Part shown: piece by piece, positions 35,698 to 45,301 of the stretch
Layout: every line of letters begins with the position of its first letter
How positions within the stretch are numbered: position 1 is the first letter of the stretch
Source of the DNA: Paenibacillus xylaniclasticus
GTDB lineage: Bacteria > Bacillota > Bacilli > Paenibacillales > Paenibacillaceae
Reading direction: 5' to 3'
Assembly (NCBI RefSeq): GCF_004001065.1
Contig: NZ_BIML01000003.1
Location: 310,001 to 374,000, forward strand
Length of the DNA: 64,000 bases
The notes under the pieces: generated by a model
Seen by the model: only the letters and a program-made list of their open reading frames with translations
Told to the model about the DNA's origin: nothing
Databases searched by the model: none
Position numbers and translations under genes: made by a program

Positions 35698-36799
35698 CCG
35701 CCAGACCCTCCTGGGTTTGGATTAGGCATACCGCGCAGCTTGGCAATAATTAAGAGCAGCAGCGGTATCGCGAGCATACAGGTCAACAGCTCGAATGGCG
35801 AACTATTGTTCAGAAATTGCGCGATAGCAGGCAGGTTAGGCATATCCCAATAAGCGAACAGAATCACAATCAGCGCAATAGGAACGACAACGAAGCGATG
35901 CTCCGAAAGTCCGGCGGTCTGTTGAAAGGAAATAACCGAACAATAAAGAAAAACCGTCAGCTTTATGAAACTGCCTACAACCCACATCGCAAGCAGCAGT
36001 GCCTCCAGATTCTCAAAGAAACCGCCAAAGCTTATATAGCGAAAAGCGATAAGCACCGGAAATATTTTGTCGCTTGTATCGTTACCAAACAACAATAAAG
36101 TAATTAAATTGATAAAAATCATGCTGAGGGTGATCGCTGTCAGAGCAATAAATCCCCAACGCTTCCCCTGCTTCGGGTTCTTTAAACTAGGCAGTAAAAA
36201 TTCATTAAAAACAATTCGCTCATCCAAGCACCCGGCATTAACGAGCCTTTAATAACCGGAACGATACCATGAGTGAGTATAGGCAGTATGTTACTCAGTT
36301 CGAGAACCGGTATTAGCATTAACAAAATAAACAAAGGCAGAATAAACAGCGGCGTCAATACTATAGCTCCTCTTGCAATCACTTCGACCCCCCCGCGCAC
36401 GCCCCAAGCGGACAGTACCATCATAGAGAGGATGATGAAGAGAATCGGCGTGTTAAACAAAAAATTGCTTTTCACAAACTCGGCATATTCTCGCAGTATA
36501 ACGCCAGTTAGATGCATCAAAACAACGGTATAGATCAACCCGATCACTCGACCGGTTGTCCTCCCAACAATCTGTCCGGCATACTCTACTATCGTTTGCT
36601 TCGGATACCCGTTATGAAGCCCAATGGCCAATAGAATAGCTAGTACGCCAAAAAATCCGGCTAGCAATCCTGTCATCCAACCATCGTTCTTCGCATGCTG
36701 TGCAGCGAATGAAGGAAGTACCATAAAGCCTGTTGCCAGAACAGCCGAGTACAGCAGCACAGCCATCTGAAGCGCCGATATTTTCTGATTTTCCAGCAT
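35694..36799 (-). pseudogene. gerB: gerB germinant receptor B subunit (GerAB/ArcD/ProY family), frameshifted
   Basis: Two overlapping frames make one B-subunit protein of ~368 residues. The first (from the ATG at 36799, which has GAGGAGG upstream) runs to ...PGAWMSELFLMNF and then leaves frame, stopping near 36182. The second continues with LLPSLKNPKQGKRWGFIALT... to 35694. The break coincides with a T5 run on the coding strand (36196-36200); one extra T would restore NFLLPSLK. About ten membrane helices are spread over both parts. Possible explanations are a real loss of function, slippage on the run, or a sequencing error. Neighbouring ger genes are intact, which favours the last two. Confidence 0.8.
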
Positions 36800-36821
36800 G
36801 CTATTATGCCTCCTCTTTCCT

Positions 36822-38372
36822 TCATTCGCTACCGTGCTGCGGACCGGGCTTTTGATTCGGCGCTTGACGAACAGCGTCATACTCGCCTGTTAAGCGCGGC
36901 CGCTCGTTCAGCATCCACAATGGTCCTCGAACCAGCACATCCTTCAGCTCTCGCCCTCTGAATGTCGATAAAGCGGACAAATAAGGTAAGCCGAATGAAC
37001 GTAAGCTGCTCATATGCATTACAATCGCTATTATACCGAGCATGACACCGAGCAGGCCGAAAGTCCCTGCAAGCAAAATAAGCGGAAACCGCAGCATCCG
37101 AACAGCGATGCCTGCAGTATAACGGGGAATCATAAACGATGCGATTCCGGTAATGGCAACGACGATGACCATCGGAGCGGATACTAGTCCTGCCTGTACT
37201 GCTGCTTGACCGATGACGAGCGCTCCGACAATGCTGACGGCCGCGCCTACCTGCTTCGGCAGCCGTATACCTGCTTCGCGAAGCGCCTCGAATGTCACTT
37301 CCATCATGAGTGCCTCGATTAATGCCGGGAACGGCACCTGTTCCCTTGCCGATGCCATACTGATGAGCAGGCTGCCTGGCACCATCTCTTGGTGAAAGGT
37401 CAATACGGCTACATAGAGCGATGGCAGCAGCAGTGATATTAAGAGAAATACGTAACGAAGCCAGCGTACGAAGGTGCTGACCATAAAACGCTGATAATAG
37501 TCTTCAGGTGCCTGCATTAAGGTAAAGAATGTAATTGGCGCAACCAGCGCAAACGGCGTCCCTTCCATTAAGATCGCAGCTCTTCCTTCAAGCAGTGCAG
37601 CACATACGACATCCGGGCGTTCTGTATTCAGCAGCTGCGGAAAAGGTGAGAATGCTGCATCCTCAATCAGCTCCTCAATATTGCCGCTTTCCAGAATGCC
37701 GTCGATCTGTATCCGGTTAAGCCGAGCCTTCATTTCCTCAATTAATGTCTCATCCGCCAGCCCTTTAACATAGGCGAGCGCCACATTTGTTCGAGAATAC
37801 TCACCAAGCGTCATCACTTCAATCTTCAATAGCGGACTTTTAATGATCCGACGAAGCTGTGACGTGTTCACACGGAGCGTCTCTGTAAGTCCTTCCCGCG
37901 GTCCTCGAATACCTGGCTCAGCCGACGGCTCTTCAATGGACCGTTTCTCCCATCGAGGCAGCCCGAATGCGATTCCGCCTTCCTCTTGATCGCGCAGCAG
38001 TACCGGCATCCCATTCGAAACAGCTTCCATCACCTGTGCATAAGTCGTAACCGGCTTAGAGCTCGCCACAGTAACCGTCTGCTCGGCAAGCTGCGGCAGC
38101 TGCATCGCTTGGTTAGACTGTGCTTTCATAAGCGGAGAGATGATGCTGCTGTCAATGGCTGTCGCGTCGCTTAGCCCATCAATGAACAGAAGCAGCGCGT
38201 TCGAATTCCCACCGATCATAAAAGAACGAAAAATAACGTCCGAGCAGCCAGCATATAGCTGGCGAAGCTGCTCCGAGCTGCGCTGCAGCTCTTTGCCGAG
38301 CGGCTGCCTGCCTAGCGCCTCCAGCTCCTGCTTCAGAAGCTGCGAGCTGGAAGGCTTCGCCTTACTTGTCAT
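36822..38372 (-). CDS. gerA: GerA-family germinant receptor A subunit
   Basis: A 516-residue spore membrane protein. A large N-terminal soluble domain (~1-285; SSEQLRQLYAGCSDVIFRSF, then ALLLFIDGLSDAT) is followed by a membrane domain of about five helices (~290-460) and a cytoplasmic tail with SFGLPYLSALSTFRGRELKDV. I start at 38372 (MTSKAKPSS), where AAGGAG stands 8 bases upstream, rather than the TTG at 38420. First gene of the ger operon, behind a sigma-G-like promoter. With B and C subunits it senses germinants. Confidence 0.93.
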   Translation of the reverse strand: MTSKAKPSSSQLLKQELEALGRQPLGKELQRSSEQLRQLYAGCSDVIFRSFMIGGNSNALLLFIDGLSDATAIDSSIISPLMKAQSNQAMQLPQLAEQTVTVASSKPVTTYAQVMEAVSNGMPVLLRDQEEGGIAFGLPRWEKRSIEEPSAEPGIRGPREGLTETLRVNTSQLRRIIKSPLLKIEVMTLGEYSRTNVALAYVKGLADETLIEEMKARLNRIQIDGILESGNIEELIEDAAFSPFPQLLNTERPDVVCAALLEGRAAILMEGTPFALVAPITFFTLMQAPEDYYQRFMVSTFVRWLRYVFLLISLLLPSLYVAVLTFHQEMVPGSLLISMASAREQVPFPALIEALMMEVTFEALREAGIRLPKQVGAAVSIVGALVIGQAAVQAGLVSAPMVIVVAITGIASFMIPRYTAGIAVRMLRFPLILLAGTFGLLGVMLGIIAIVMHMSSLRSFGLPYLSALSTFRGRELKDVLVRGPLWMLNERPRLTGEYDAVRQAPNQKPGPQHGSE

Positions 38373-38446
38373 CGTAGAAGCTCCTTCCGCAATCGCATTA
38401 TTTTCCGCTTTCGGCGACAAACCCAGATTATCCCTGGCCTGTTCGT

Positions 38447-38476
38447 TAGAATAAACTATTTTTTCCTTTTTATTCA
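38447..38476 (-). promoter_or_regulatory. Probable sigma-G promoter of the ger operon
   Basis: Minus strand TGAATA (38471-38476), 17 bases, TATTCTA (38447-38453). The -35 is a full match to the forespore sigma-G pattern and the -10 matches CATACTA in five of seven. It lies 75 bases upstream of gerA. Confidence 0.5.
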
Positions 38477-38491
38477 GTAGGAGCCCAAGAC

Positions 38492-38537
38492 AAAAAAAGC
38501 TTGAAGCAAGATGATAAGTCTCGCTTCAAGCTTTTTG
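38492..38537. terminator. Bidirectional-looking terminator downstream of the SNF2 operon
   Basis: AAAAAGCTTGAAGC / GCTTCAAGCTTTTT with a 15-base loop; on the minus strand it ends in seven T, closing the SWIM-SNF2-small protein operon ahead of the ger promoter. Confidence 0.85.
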
Positions 38538-38557
38538 CTTCAACAGTCCTGCTTCGC

Positions 38558-38740
38558 CTACTGCTCGCACAGCTTGCGCATCGCATCCCGTACGGCCGCG
38601 TAAAACGGACGCCAAGTCGGCAGCGCGTCGGCCGGCCCGACCTGCTCATCAGCCTCTGGCATCGCGGCCTCTTCGGGCTTCGCTGCCGCAGCTTGCGCCT
38701 GCTCTTGCGACTGTTCCGTTTCCTCGCGTTCACGCTCCAT
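38558..38740 (-). CDS. Small acidic protein downstream of the SNF2 helicase
   Basis: A 60-residue ORF with GAGGAGGG 7 bases ahead of its ATG. The first ~40 residues are low-complexity Glu/Gln/Ala and probably disordered; the last 20 (LPTWRPFYAAVRDAMRKLCEQ) look like an amphipathic helix. It begins 37 bases after the SNF2 stop and ends just before a terminator, so it is the third gene of that operon. No family recognised; it might be an accessory peptide of the helicase. Confidence 0.6.
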   Translation of the reverse strand: MEREREETEQSQEQAQAAAAKPEEAAMPEADEQVGPADALPTWRPFYAAVRDAMRKLCEQ

Positions 38741-38777
38741 CGCGTTCCCTCCTCATCATAAGCGAGATAAGCGGGCG

Positions 38778-41660
38778 TTATGAACGGCCGAACCGGTCCC
38801 GTCGGAGAGCGAACAGCTCCCGTAGTTCTTCGGTCGACAGCTCCGTAACCCATTGATCAGATTGGCTGACGATCTGATCATTCAGCGTTTGTTTCCGATC
38901 GATCATTTGATCGATGCGTTCCTCAAGCGTGCCAAGCGTAACGAACTTATGCACCTGCACCTTCTTCTTCTGACCGATCCGAAACGCACGGTCCGTCGCC
39001 TGATTCTCAACCGCCGGGTTCCACCACCTGTCGAAATGGAATACATGGTTCGCCGCCGTCAAGTTAAGGCCTGTTCCGCCCGCTTTGAGCGACAAGACGA
39101 AGGCGCAGCCCGGTTCGTTCATGTCTGAAAATTTCGCAATCATATCGTCACGCTGTGCTTTCGGCACTCCGCCGTGCAAATACGGCACCGGCAAACCGAT
39201 CCGCTCCTGCAGCAACCGCTGCAGCATCATCCCCATATCAACGAACTGTGTAAAAATGAGACACCGCTCACCTTCTGCCGCAATTTCCTCTACCATCTCT
39301 AATATACGCATTGTCTTGTTCGAACGCTCGACATCCCATACATCTCCGGTTACACTGTCGCCTAGCAGCAGCTGAGGATGATCGCACAGCTGCTTCAGCT
39401 TCGTCAGTGCGGACAATATACGTCCGCGGCGCCGCATAGGTCCTTCTTTATCAATGTTATCGAGCAAATCAGAGACGAGATTCTCATAGAGCGCCCCTTG
39501 CTCGGCCGTAAGCGACACAAACATTTTGGCTTCGCTCTTATCCGGCAGCGAATCGACGATCGCCGGATCGCTCTTCACCCGTCGGAGCATGAACGGTCTT
39601 GTCCAACGCTGCAGTCCCGCAATCGCCTCTTCGTCGCGTGTTCGCTCGATCGGTGTTACGACATGCTGGCGGAACTCACTGAGCCGGCCCAAATAGCCAG
39701 GATTAATAAAATCGAAGATCGACCACAGCTCCGTCAGCCGGTTCTCCATTGGCGTACCTGTCAGCGCAATTCGATGATAGGCATGCAGCCGCTTGATCGC
39801 GGCCGATTGCTTCGTATTAACGTTTTTAATATTCTGCGCCTCATCCAAGCATAAGGCGTTCCATTCGATTCTCTCGAGTTCCTCTTCATCGAGCGGAACA
39901 AGTGAATAGGACGTAATGACGATATCTGCACCGGAAATCGCTCTAGCGAACTCCTCCCCCTTGTCACGTTTAGGTCCGTAATGAACGATAACGTTCAGAT
40001 CCGGCGCGAACCTCTCCAACTCCTTCTCCCAGTTACCGATAACCGAAGTCGGGCAGACGAGCAGCGATGGACCGCTCCGACCGGTTCCCTGCCGGGCCAT
40101 ATGTTTAACATAAAGTAAATAAGCGGTGAACTGTACAGTCTTGCCAAGCCCCATATCATCAGCGAGTATACCTCCGAGGCCGAACCGTCGCAGAAAGGCA
40201 AGCCACGACACGCCCTGCAGCTGGTATGGACGCAATTGGCCGCGGAACGTATCCGGCAGCTCAATCTCCGGTATGCCTCCCGTCTGCTGAAGCTGTTCCA
40301 GCCATTTCGTCAAATGGCTGTTCAGCTCAACTTCAGCTGCCAGCGATATACCATCGTCCTCGTCCTCTGTAAGAGGGGATGTGCCGCGCAAATGCATTTC
40401 GAGCACATCCCGAAGCGTCAGCCCTTTGCGTCTTGCGACCTGCTTCATCCACCGCTTTATTCTCTCAACGTCGGCCGGCTCTAGATGAACCCACTCGCCG
40501 CCGACGCGCATAAGCCGCCGGTTATCTGCTGCAAGCTGCATAAATTCCGCTTCCGACAAGTCAATATTGCCGACCGCCAGCTTCCAATCGAATTGAACGA
40601 GCTCGTTCAAGCCGAACATCGGCTGTTCGCTTGAGCCAACCGATGATTTCATCTTCGCCTTCAGCCGGAATTTGCGGGAACGAACCGTCTCCCACCACGA
40701 TGGCAGCAGCACCGGACATCCGGCCTGCAGAAGCTTCAGGCTCGTTTTCTCCAGAAACGTATACGCTTCGGAATCGGTCAACTCCGACCGGATATTCCCA
40801 TCTTCCTCGCGCAATATTTCCGGGGCGGACAGCTGCCATTTGCGTCGTTCTTTCTCAAGCCGCTCAGCCAATAGTGGAAGCCATTCGACTGGCAGCTCCT
40901 GTTCACCTACTGCCGCCTGGCCATTGTCGGCTAGCGGAATCCATGCACCGCCTTCCCGATGCTGCACAGCGGAGCGAAGCCGCCAGCCGTGCTCTTCATC
41001 CGGCTCTGCAAGCTGCAGCGCCAGACGGAACGGGAACAGATCTTTGCGTATACCAGCCGCTACAAGCCAATCCTCTTCGTCAGCAGCTCCGCCGCGCAGC
41101 ACGGCTGAGCCGATTCCTGATAACGTCTGATGCCAAGCAGCGGCAACCGCTTCATCAGATTCGATCAAGCTGTTGACGGCAAGCGTCAGCCATTCATCCG
41201 GTGCTCCAGGCTGCCCCGCCGCTTCCCAGCGCTTTAACAGGCTGTGCCATTGCTCCGCCTGCTCTGTCTCCGATATATCAAGCCGCCATGCCGGGCGCTC
41301 CTCTGACCATTTGACGCCGTCTGGCACATACCAGCCCTGCTCCATCGCTTTCTGCAGCATGACGCCTGTTTCTAGCACCCGCTTGCCGTCATCTGTCCAT
41401 ACGATATTCAACAGCCGCACATGCTGCGGATCAGCCAAATAATCAACGGCGAGAAGAGGGGGCAGCAGCAGTGACGTTCGGCCGAAAGCCTCTTTGTTCT
41501 CAATCTCCGAGCCGTACCAGGAGGAAGCGTGCCAAGCGAACAGAAGCCTCTTCAGCCGGAAGCTGTAAGAGGTGTGGCGCTCCTCCATCACGTATACGCC
41601 CTCGCCCGGCGCCCATCGGGCATCAAGAACGAGCGGCAGATTCATGTCTATTCCTCTCAT
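38778..41660 (-). CDS. SNF2-family DEAD/DEAH-like helicase (Swi2/Snf2 ATPase)
   Basis: A 960-residue DNA-dependent ATPase. Residues ~1-440 are a bacterial SNF2 accessory region. The motor (~480-940) shows motif I ILADDMGLGKTVQ, motif II CLDEAQNIKN, motif III ALTGTPMENRLTELWSIFDFI, and motifs V/VI SLKAGGTGLNLTAA and ATDRAFRIGQKKKVQVH. Such enzymes translocate on DNA and remodel protein-DNA complexes or RNA polymerase (compare RapA), but this subfamily has no settled role. The ATG at 41660 overlaps the SWIM gene stop by 4 bases; ATG 41645 is an alternative. Confidence 0.93.
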   Translation of the reverse strand: MRGIDMNLPLVLDARWAPGEGVYVMEERHTSYSFRLKRLLFAWHASSWYGSEIENKEAFGRTSLLLPPLLAVDYLADPQHVRLLNIVWTDDGKRVLETGVMLQKAMEQGWYVPDGVKWSEERPAWRLDISETEQAEQWHSLLKRWEAAGQPGAPDEWLTLAVNSLIESDEAVAAAWHQTLSGIGSAVLRGGAADEEDWLVAAGIRKDLFPFRLALQLAEPDEEHGWRLRSAVQHREGGAWIPLADNGQAAVGEQELPVEWLPLLAERLEKERRKWQLSAPEILREEDGNIRSELTDSEAYTFLEKTSLKLLQAGCPVLLPSWWETVRSRKFRLKAKMKSSVGSSEQPMFGLNELVQFDWKLAVGNIDLSEAEFMQLAADNRRLMRVGGEWVHLEPADVERIKRWMKQVARRKGLTLRDVLEMHLRGTSPLTEDEDDGISLAAEVELNSHLTKWLEQLQQTGGIPEIELPDTFRGQLRPYQLQGVSWLAFLRRFGLGGILADDMGLGKTVQFTAYLLYVKHMARQGTGRSGPSLLVCPTSVIGNWEKELERFAPDLNVIVHYGPKRDKGEEFARAISGADIVITSYSLVPLDEEELERIEWNALCLDEAQNIKNVNTKQSAAIKRLHAYHRIALTGTPMENRLTELWSIFDFINPGYLGRLSEFRQHVVTPIERTRDEEAIAGLQRWTRPFMLRRVKSDPAIVDSLPDKSEAKMFVSLTAEQGALYENLVSDLLDNIDKEGPMRRRGRILSALTKLKQLCDHPQLLLGDSVTGDVWDVERSNKTMRILEMVEEIAAEGERCLIFTQFVDMGMMLQRLLQERIGLPVPYLHGGVPKAQRDDMIAKFSDMNEPGCAFVLSLKAGGTGLNLTAANHVFHFDRWWNPAVENQATDRAFRIGQKKKVQVHKFVTLGTLEERIDQMIDRKQTLNDQIVSQSDQWVTELSTEELRELFALRRDRFGRS

Positions 41661-43303
41661 AGGCGTATGTTTCCTTTCGCCATTTCTTCCTGCAGCGCGC
41701 GCAGACGATGATACTTATCGGACACAAGCGCAATGTACTTTGTCCACTGCTCCTCCCGCTTCAACGACTTATACAGCTTCTCCAGCTTCTTCATCAGCTT
41801 AACTGCGGTCTTATACCCTTGTCGGTTACGTGCACCAATCGCTTCATCGATCGCCTGATGATAGATCGGAAGCAGCGTTTGCGGCGCCTGCTTCGCCGCT
41901 TCGCGCACATCCTTCGCATCCAAATCGTCCGGCGACAGCCCCATTAGCAGCTGCAAATCAGCCCATTCCTCGTATTTGCCGAGCTCCAGCCAATGGTCCG
42001 CCACCTCACTATACGAGTAAGGAAGCAGTGCAATCATCCAGCTCATCCATATCGGATTATCCGGCTGCACAAGATCCGCTTGTCTGCACAAGTAAAGGAA
42101 CGGGACAAGTGCGCGTGAATTTCCTCCCTTGGAACGTCTGTCAAAAAAGAACTGCATCCAGATCTCAAAGCTTTCCCAGTTCCGCTGCGTCAACCTCGTC
42201 TGCGCATACATTTGAATAAGCGGCTCTATCGGGTCGATCGGCGCATCCGCCAGCCTCGCCGCCGCTCTCTCGTCATGACCTTCGAACATATCGAGTGCAG
42301 CGAGCCCAATTTCTGTGAAGTAGTTGTTCCGTCTTTTCTGTTCAGCGGTTGACACCGCTGCTTCCGATAGCCCCTCTGCTGATAATGCCTTCGAATCGCT
42401 CGCCATGCTCCATTCGTCCGAATTCTCTCGCTGCTTCTTCTCCAGCCTTAGTCGCTCAGCGGCTCGCCATTGGTCGTCGTCAAGTCGGCTGGAGGTCAAG
42501 CTTAAATAAAGAAAATCCCAACGGAACAGCTCGTTACCAGTGTTACAAGCTTGATTACGTGCATATTCGGCAACCGTATCAAACCATTCGGACGTACGTG
42601 GCGACCATTCGCGCCAATTCGGCTGCTCCGATGCGATCGCTTCATATTGCTCGATCCAAGGCTCTGCCATACGAGTAAAGCTCATCTGCTGATAATATTT
42701 GCTGAACGGATCAACCAAGGTGAACGCCTTTTCTGCTTGGCGCAAGGTAAATAGAATAGCCAGCATCCATTCATACTGCTGAATCGGCTTCTCCCAGTCT
42801 CTCGCAAGTCCTTTCAAGCCGAGCAGAACGGACTGCAGCGGATGCAGCGAATAGCGGCACTGCTTCCACGCCTCGCCATACAATTCATTCATCCTTGCAG
42901 TTATCCGCCCATAATCGTCCTCGGTCATCCCCGCTCTTCCGCTTATAGAAGCATTATCTGATGAGAAAATCCCCATCAGCCTCCGTCTGGCGTCCTCGGG
43001 CGAGCGGGTACCCGACTTCGCACATGCAGCAAAATATACAGCTGCCATATGTTTACAATAATCATTATTCGGACACGTACACGTGCTATACGCAAAATGG
43101 CCGGCATCCAGCATAACGCTGTACATTTCGGTTCCTCGCACAGCGCCGATCAGCGTATCTCCATCCATCAGCTTAATGGACTGCACCCGGCCCTTACTAT
43201 AATAATCCCAGCCGCGTTCCGCGACAGCCGGAGGCAAATGATCCTTAAGCTCCGTCTCCAACGTTTGCAACAGCATCAATTCAGTTTGAAATAAGGAGTC
43301 CAT
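41657..43303 (-). CDS. SWIM zinc-finger protein
   Basis: A 548-residue protein with a SWIM finger at residues ~70-95 (AYSTCTCPNNDYCKHMAAVYFA: CxC...CxH), a DNA- or protein-binding module. The remaining ~430 residues are helical with no clear enzyme motif. SWIM proteins commonly sit next to bacterial SNF2 helicases, and the 4-base stop/start overlap with the SNF2 gene indicates translational coupling and a likely complex. Confidence 0.9.
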   Translation of the reverse strand: MDSLFQTELMLLQTLETELKDHLPPAVAERGWDYYSKGRVQSIKLMDGDTLIGAVRGTEMYSVMLDAGHFAYSTCTCPNNDYCKHMAAVYFAACAKSGTRSPEDARRRLMGIFSSDNASISGRAGMTEDDYGRITARMNELYGEAWKQCRYSLHPLQSVLLGLKGLARDWEKPIQQYEWMLAILFTLRQAEKAFTLVDPFSKYYQQMSFTRMAEPWIEQYEAIASEQPNWREWSPRTSEWFDTVAEYARNQACNTGNELFRWDFLYLSLTSSRLDDDQWRAAERLRLEKKQRENSDEWSMASDSKALSAEGLSEAAVSTAEQKRRNNYFTEIGLAALDMFEGHDERAAARLADAPIDPIEPLIQMYAQTRLTQRNWESFEIWMQFFFDRRSKGGNSRALVPFLYLCRQADLVQPDNPIWMSWMIALLPYSYSEVADHWLELGKYEEWADLQLLMGLSPDDLDAKDVREAAKQAPQTLLPIYHQAIDEAIGARNRQGYKTAVKLMKKLEKLYKSLKREEQWTKYIALVSDKYHRLRALQEEMAKGNIRL

Positions 43304-43375
43304 TTGTTCACTCCGTTCTTCTTACATTCTTTTCATTATAACATAAGGTGACGGGTTAGTGCTTTAAGCGGATTC

Positions 43376-43419
43376 AATAATAAAGGCTCCCATCACCCTT
43401 ATAGGATGGCGGAAGCCTT
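43376..43419 (-). terminator. Terminator of the orphan sensor kinase gene
   Basis: Minus strand AAGGCT..CCATC / GATGG.AGCCTT stem followed by TTATTATT; 32 bases past the kinase stop. Confidence 0.65.
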
Positions 43420-43450
43420 CTTCAACATGCCGCGGCTGCGGCTGCATGTT

Positions 43451-45211
43451 CTAATAATGAGGCAAGCTTACAGCAAAAATAATATACCCATCAGAATCCG
43501 CGCTCACCTGCAGCGTACCTTTATATGAATCGACAATACTTTTAACGATTGCCAGCCCAAGCCCTTGATGACCTTCCGCCTTCGTCGAATATCCCTGCTC
43601 CAGCAGCCGACTATCTGCGATAACCTTCTCGGCTTGCTCGCACGTATTGCGAATGACGAATTCGAGCCGCCCTCCATCTAATGCGCCCTCCAGCCTGATG
43701 AGTCTTCGCTCCTCTGGATATTTCATCACTTCATCGAATGCATTATCGATTAGATTGCCGATCATGCGCGTGAGATCAAGCGACTTGATACCGAAATCAA
43801 GCTTGTCCAATCCACGGAATACCGTCTCGAACTGAACTTTACGCTCGTTCGCCTGCGCGAGCTTGGACCGGAGCAAGGCAGCGATGGCCGGATTACCGAT
43901 GTTGATTATATCGTTCGTCAGTTGAATATCTCCAGCCAGCTCGCGCGTATACGACTTCAGTTCATTGACTTTACCAAGATCCGCAAGCGACTGGATCGTC
44001 TGCACATAATTTAAAAAATCATGGCGCTGCGCCTTGACCGACATGAGAAGCTGGTTCATCTCGTCGACGTAAGTAAGCTGTGCCTCTATGGCTACCTTCT
44101 CGCGCGATCGACGCAAATAATGAACCGTCATCATAACGGCCAGCACGCTGAGCATCGTTATGATCGTAATAATGAGTCCGATATTGAGAAACTGCTGATC
44201 GAGCGAGTCCTGCACAAACTTATAGTCTGATACGATCGTCAAAATATAACGTTCGATCGATTCCCCCTCCTTGTCCAGAATACTGGAGCCTTTGGGGATC
44301 TCGACCGGAATGAACGTCTTAAGAACATGCTTGCCATTAGTATATGCGTTCACCGTCACCGTCTTATTCGAACGGTATGCTTCCTCTACACTAGCGACAT
44401 CTTCATCGATTCGATAGCTGTATTCACCAAAAATAATCGGCTGCTGCGTAATATGCTCGACCCATTCCCCAACGTCGTTCCTCGTCAGCACCGGTCCGCC
44501 CAGCTCGAAGGTTTCAGGATTGATTCCAGTTATCTCTAACAAGGAAGCGTTTTCTTCCACAGCCCTTCTGATCATCCGGTTGACGCCTGTAGCATCCTCG
44601 TATTTACTCATCATATCGTTGCTTATGTAGGGATCAATCATATAATTCGTCGAGCCGTCGTAATAGTAGCCCCACTTATAAACCTTCTCTACATCAGTCG
44701 ACGCACTCTCGAATGGCCCCGTCCAAAAATGCTTCAACGTCTGTCCCCACTTCACGGATACCGGCTCCAAAGCAAACAGCTGCTGGAATGCCGTATACCA
44801 AGGATTCCACGTTTTTGAACCGCGGCTGAGCTCCTTCGGATCAGAAGACTTCTCAATTATAATATCTTCCTTCTCCGCATCGGGACGGAACAAGGAAATG
44901 TGTGTAACGTCCAGCTTGGCCGCCAGCTCCTTCAGCTGCTCATTCGTCACTTGATCAATATCCGGGTCAAGCGCATATTGCGCCGCTATCGAAACAGCGC
45001 GAAGCTCGCGGCCGATTTGGTCCTGAAATACCTCGCCGCCAAGCCGTGACTGCTCAATCGACAGCTGAATCTGCTTCGCTACTGCCAGCATTTCGTGCCG
45101 CATACCGTTCTCTAGTGAGCGCTTAGCCATAAAGTAATAGACGGTATTATTAATTCCGATTAAGACCACCATCAATATAATCGTCAATAAAATACTCGTG
45201 CGCCGCTGCAT
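43451..45211 (-). CDS. Membrane sensor kinase with Spo0B-type dimerisation helix (CitA/DcuS/NatK-like)
   Basis: A 586-residue kinase: TM1 ~7-27, a large extracytoplasmic region ~28-345, TM2 ~347-370. The cytoplasmic part holds MSVKAQRHDFLNYVQTIQSLADLG (phospho-acceptor His ~405, SPOB_a-type RHDxxN signature), then a GHKL ATPase domain with LDLTRMIGNLIDNAFDE and GHQGLGLAIVKSIVDSY. I start at 45211 (MQRRTSILL), preceded by GAGGAG. No matching LytR- or CitB-type regulator gene lies nearby, so it is an orphan here. It may be co-transcribed with the TPR gene upstream. Ligand unknown. Confidence 0.85.
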   Translation of the reverse strand: MQRRTSILLTIILMVVLIGINNTVYYFMAKRSLENGMRHEMLAVAKQIQLSIEQSRLGGEVFQDQIGRELRAVSIAAQYALDPDIDQVTNEQLKELAAKLDVTHISLFRPDAEKEDIIIEKSSDPKELSRGSKTWNPWYTAFQQLFALEPVSVKWGQTLKHFWTGPFESASTDVEKVYKWGYYYDGSTNYMIDPYISNDMMSKYEDATGVNRMIRRAVEENASLLEITGINPETFELGGPVLTRNDVGEWVEHITQQPIIFGEYSYRIDEDVASVEEAYRSNKTVTVNAYTNGKHVLKTFIPVEIPKGSSILDKEGESIERYILTIVSDYKFVQDSLDQQFLNIGLIITIITMLSVLAVMMTVHYLRRSREKVAIEAQLTYVDEMNQLLMSVKAQRHDFLNYVQTIQSLADLGKVNELKSYTRELAGDIQLTNDIINIGNPAIAALLRSKLAQANERKVQFETVFRGLDKLDFGIKSLDLTRMIGNLIDNAFDEVMKYPEERRLIRLEGALDGGRLEFVIRNTCEQAEKVIADSRLLEQGYSTKAEGHQGLGLAIVKSIVDSYKGTLQVSADSDGYIIFAVSLPHY

Positions 45212-45301
45212 CGTTCGTTGCTCCTCTATGAAGTAATGTTCGCGACGATCGCCACACCATCGCAAGCTGTTCTACGGTGATTGGAGAGGCGGCATTGACA
45301 A

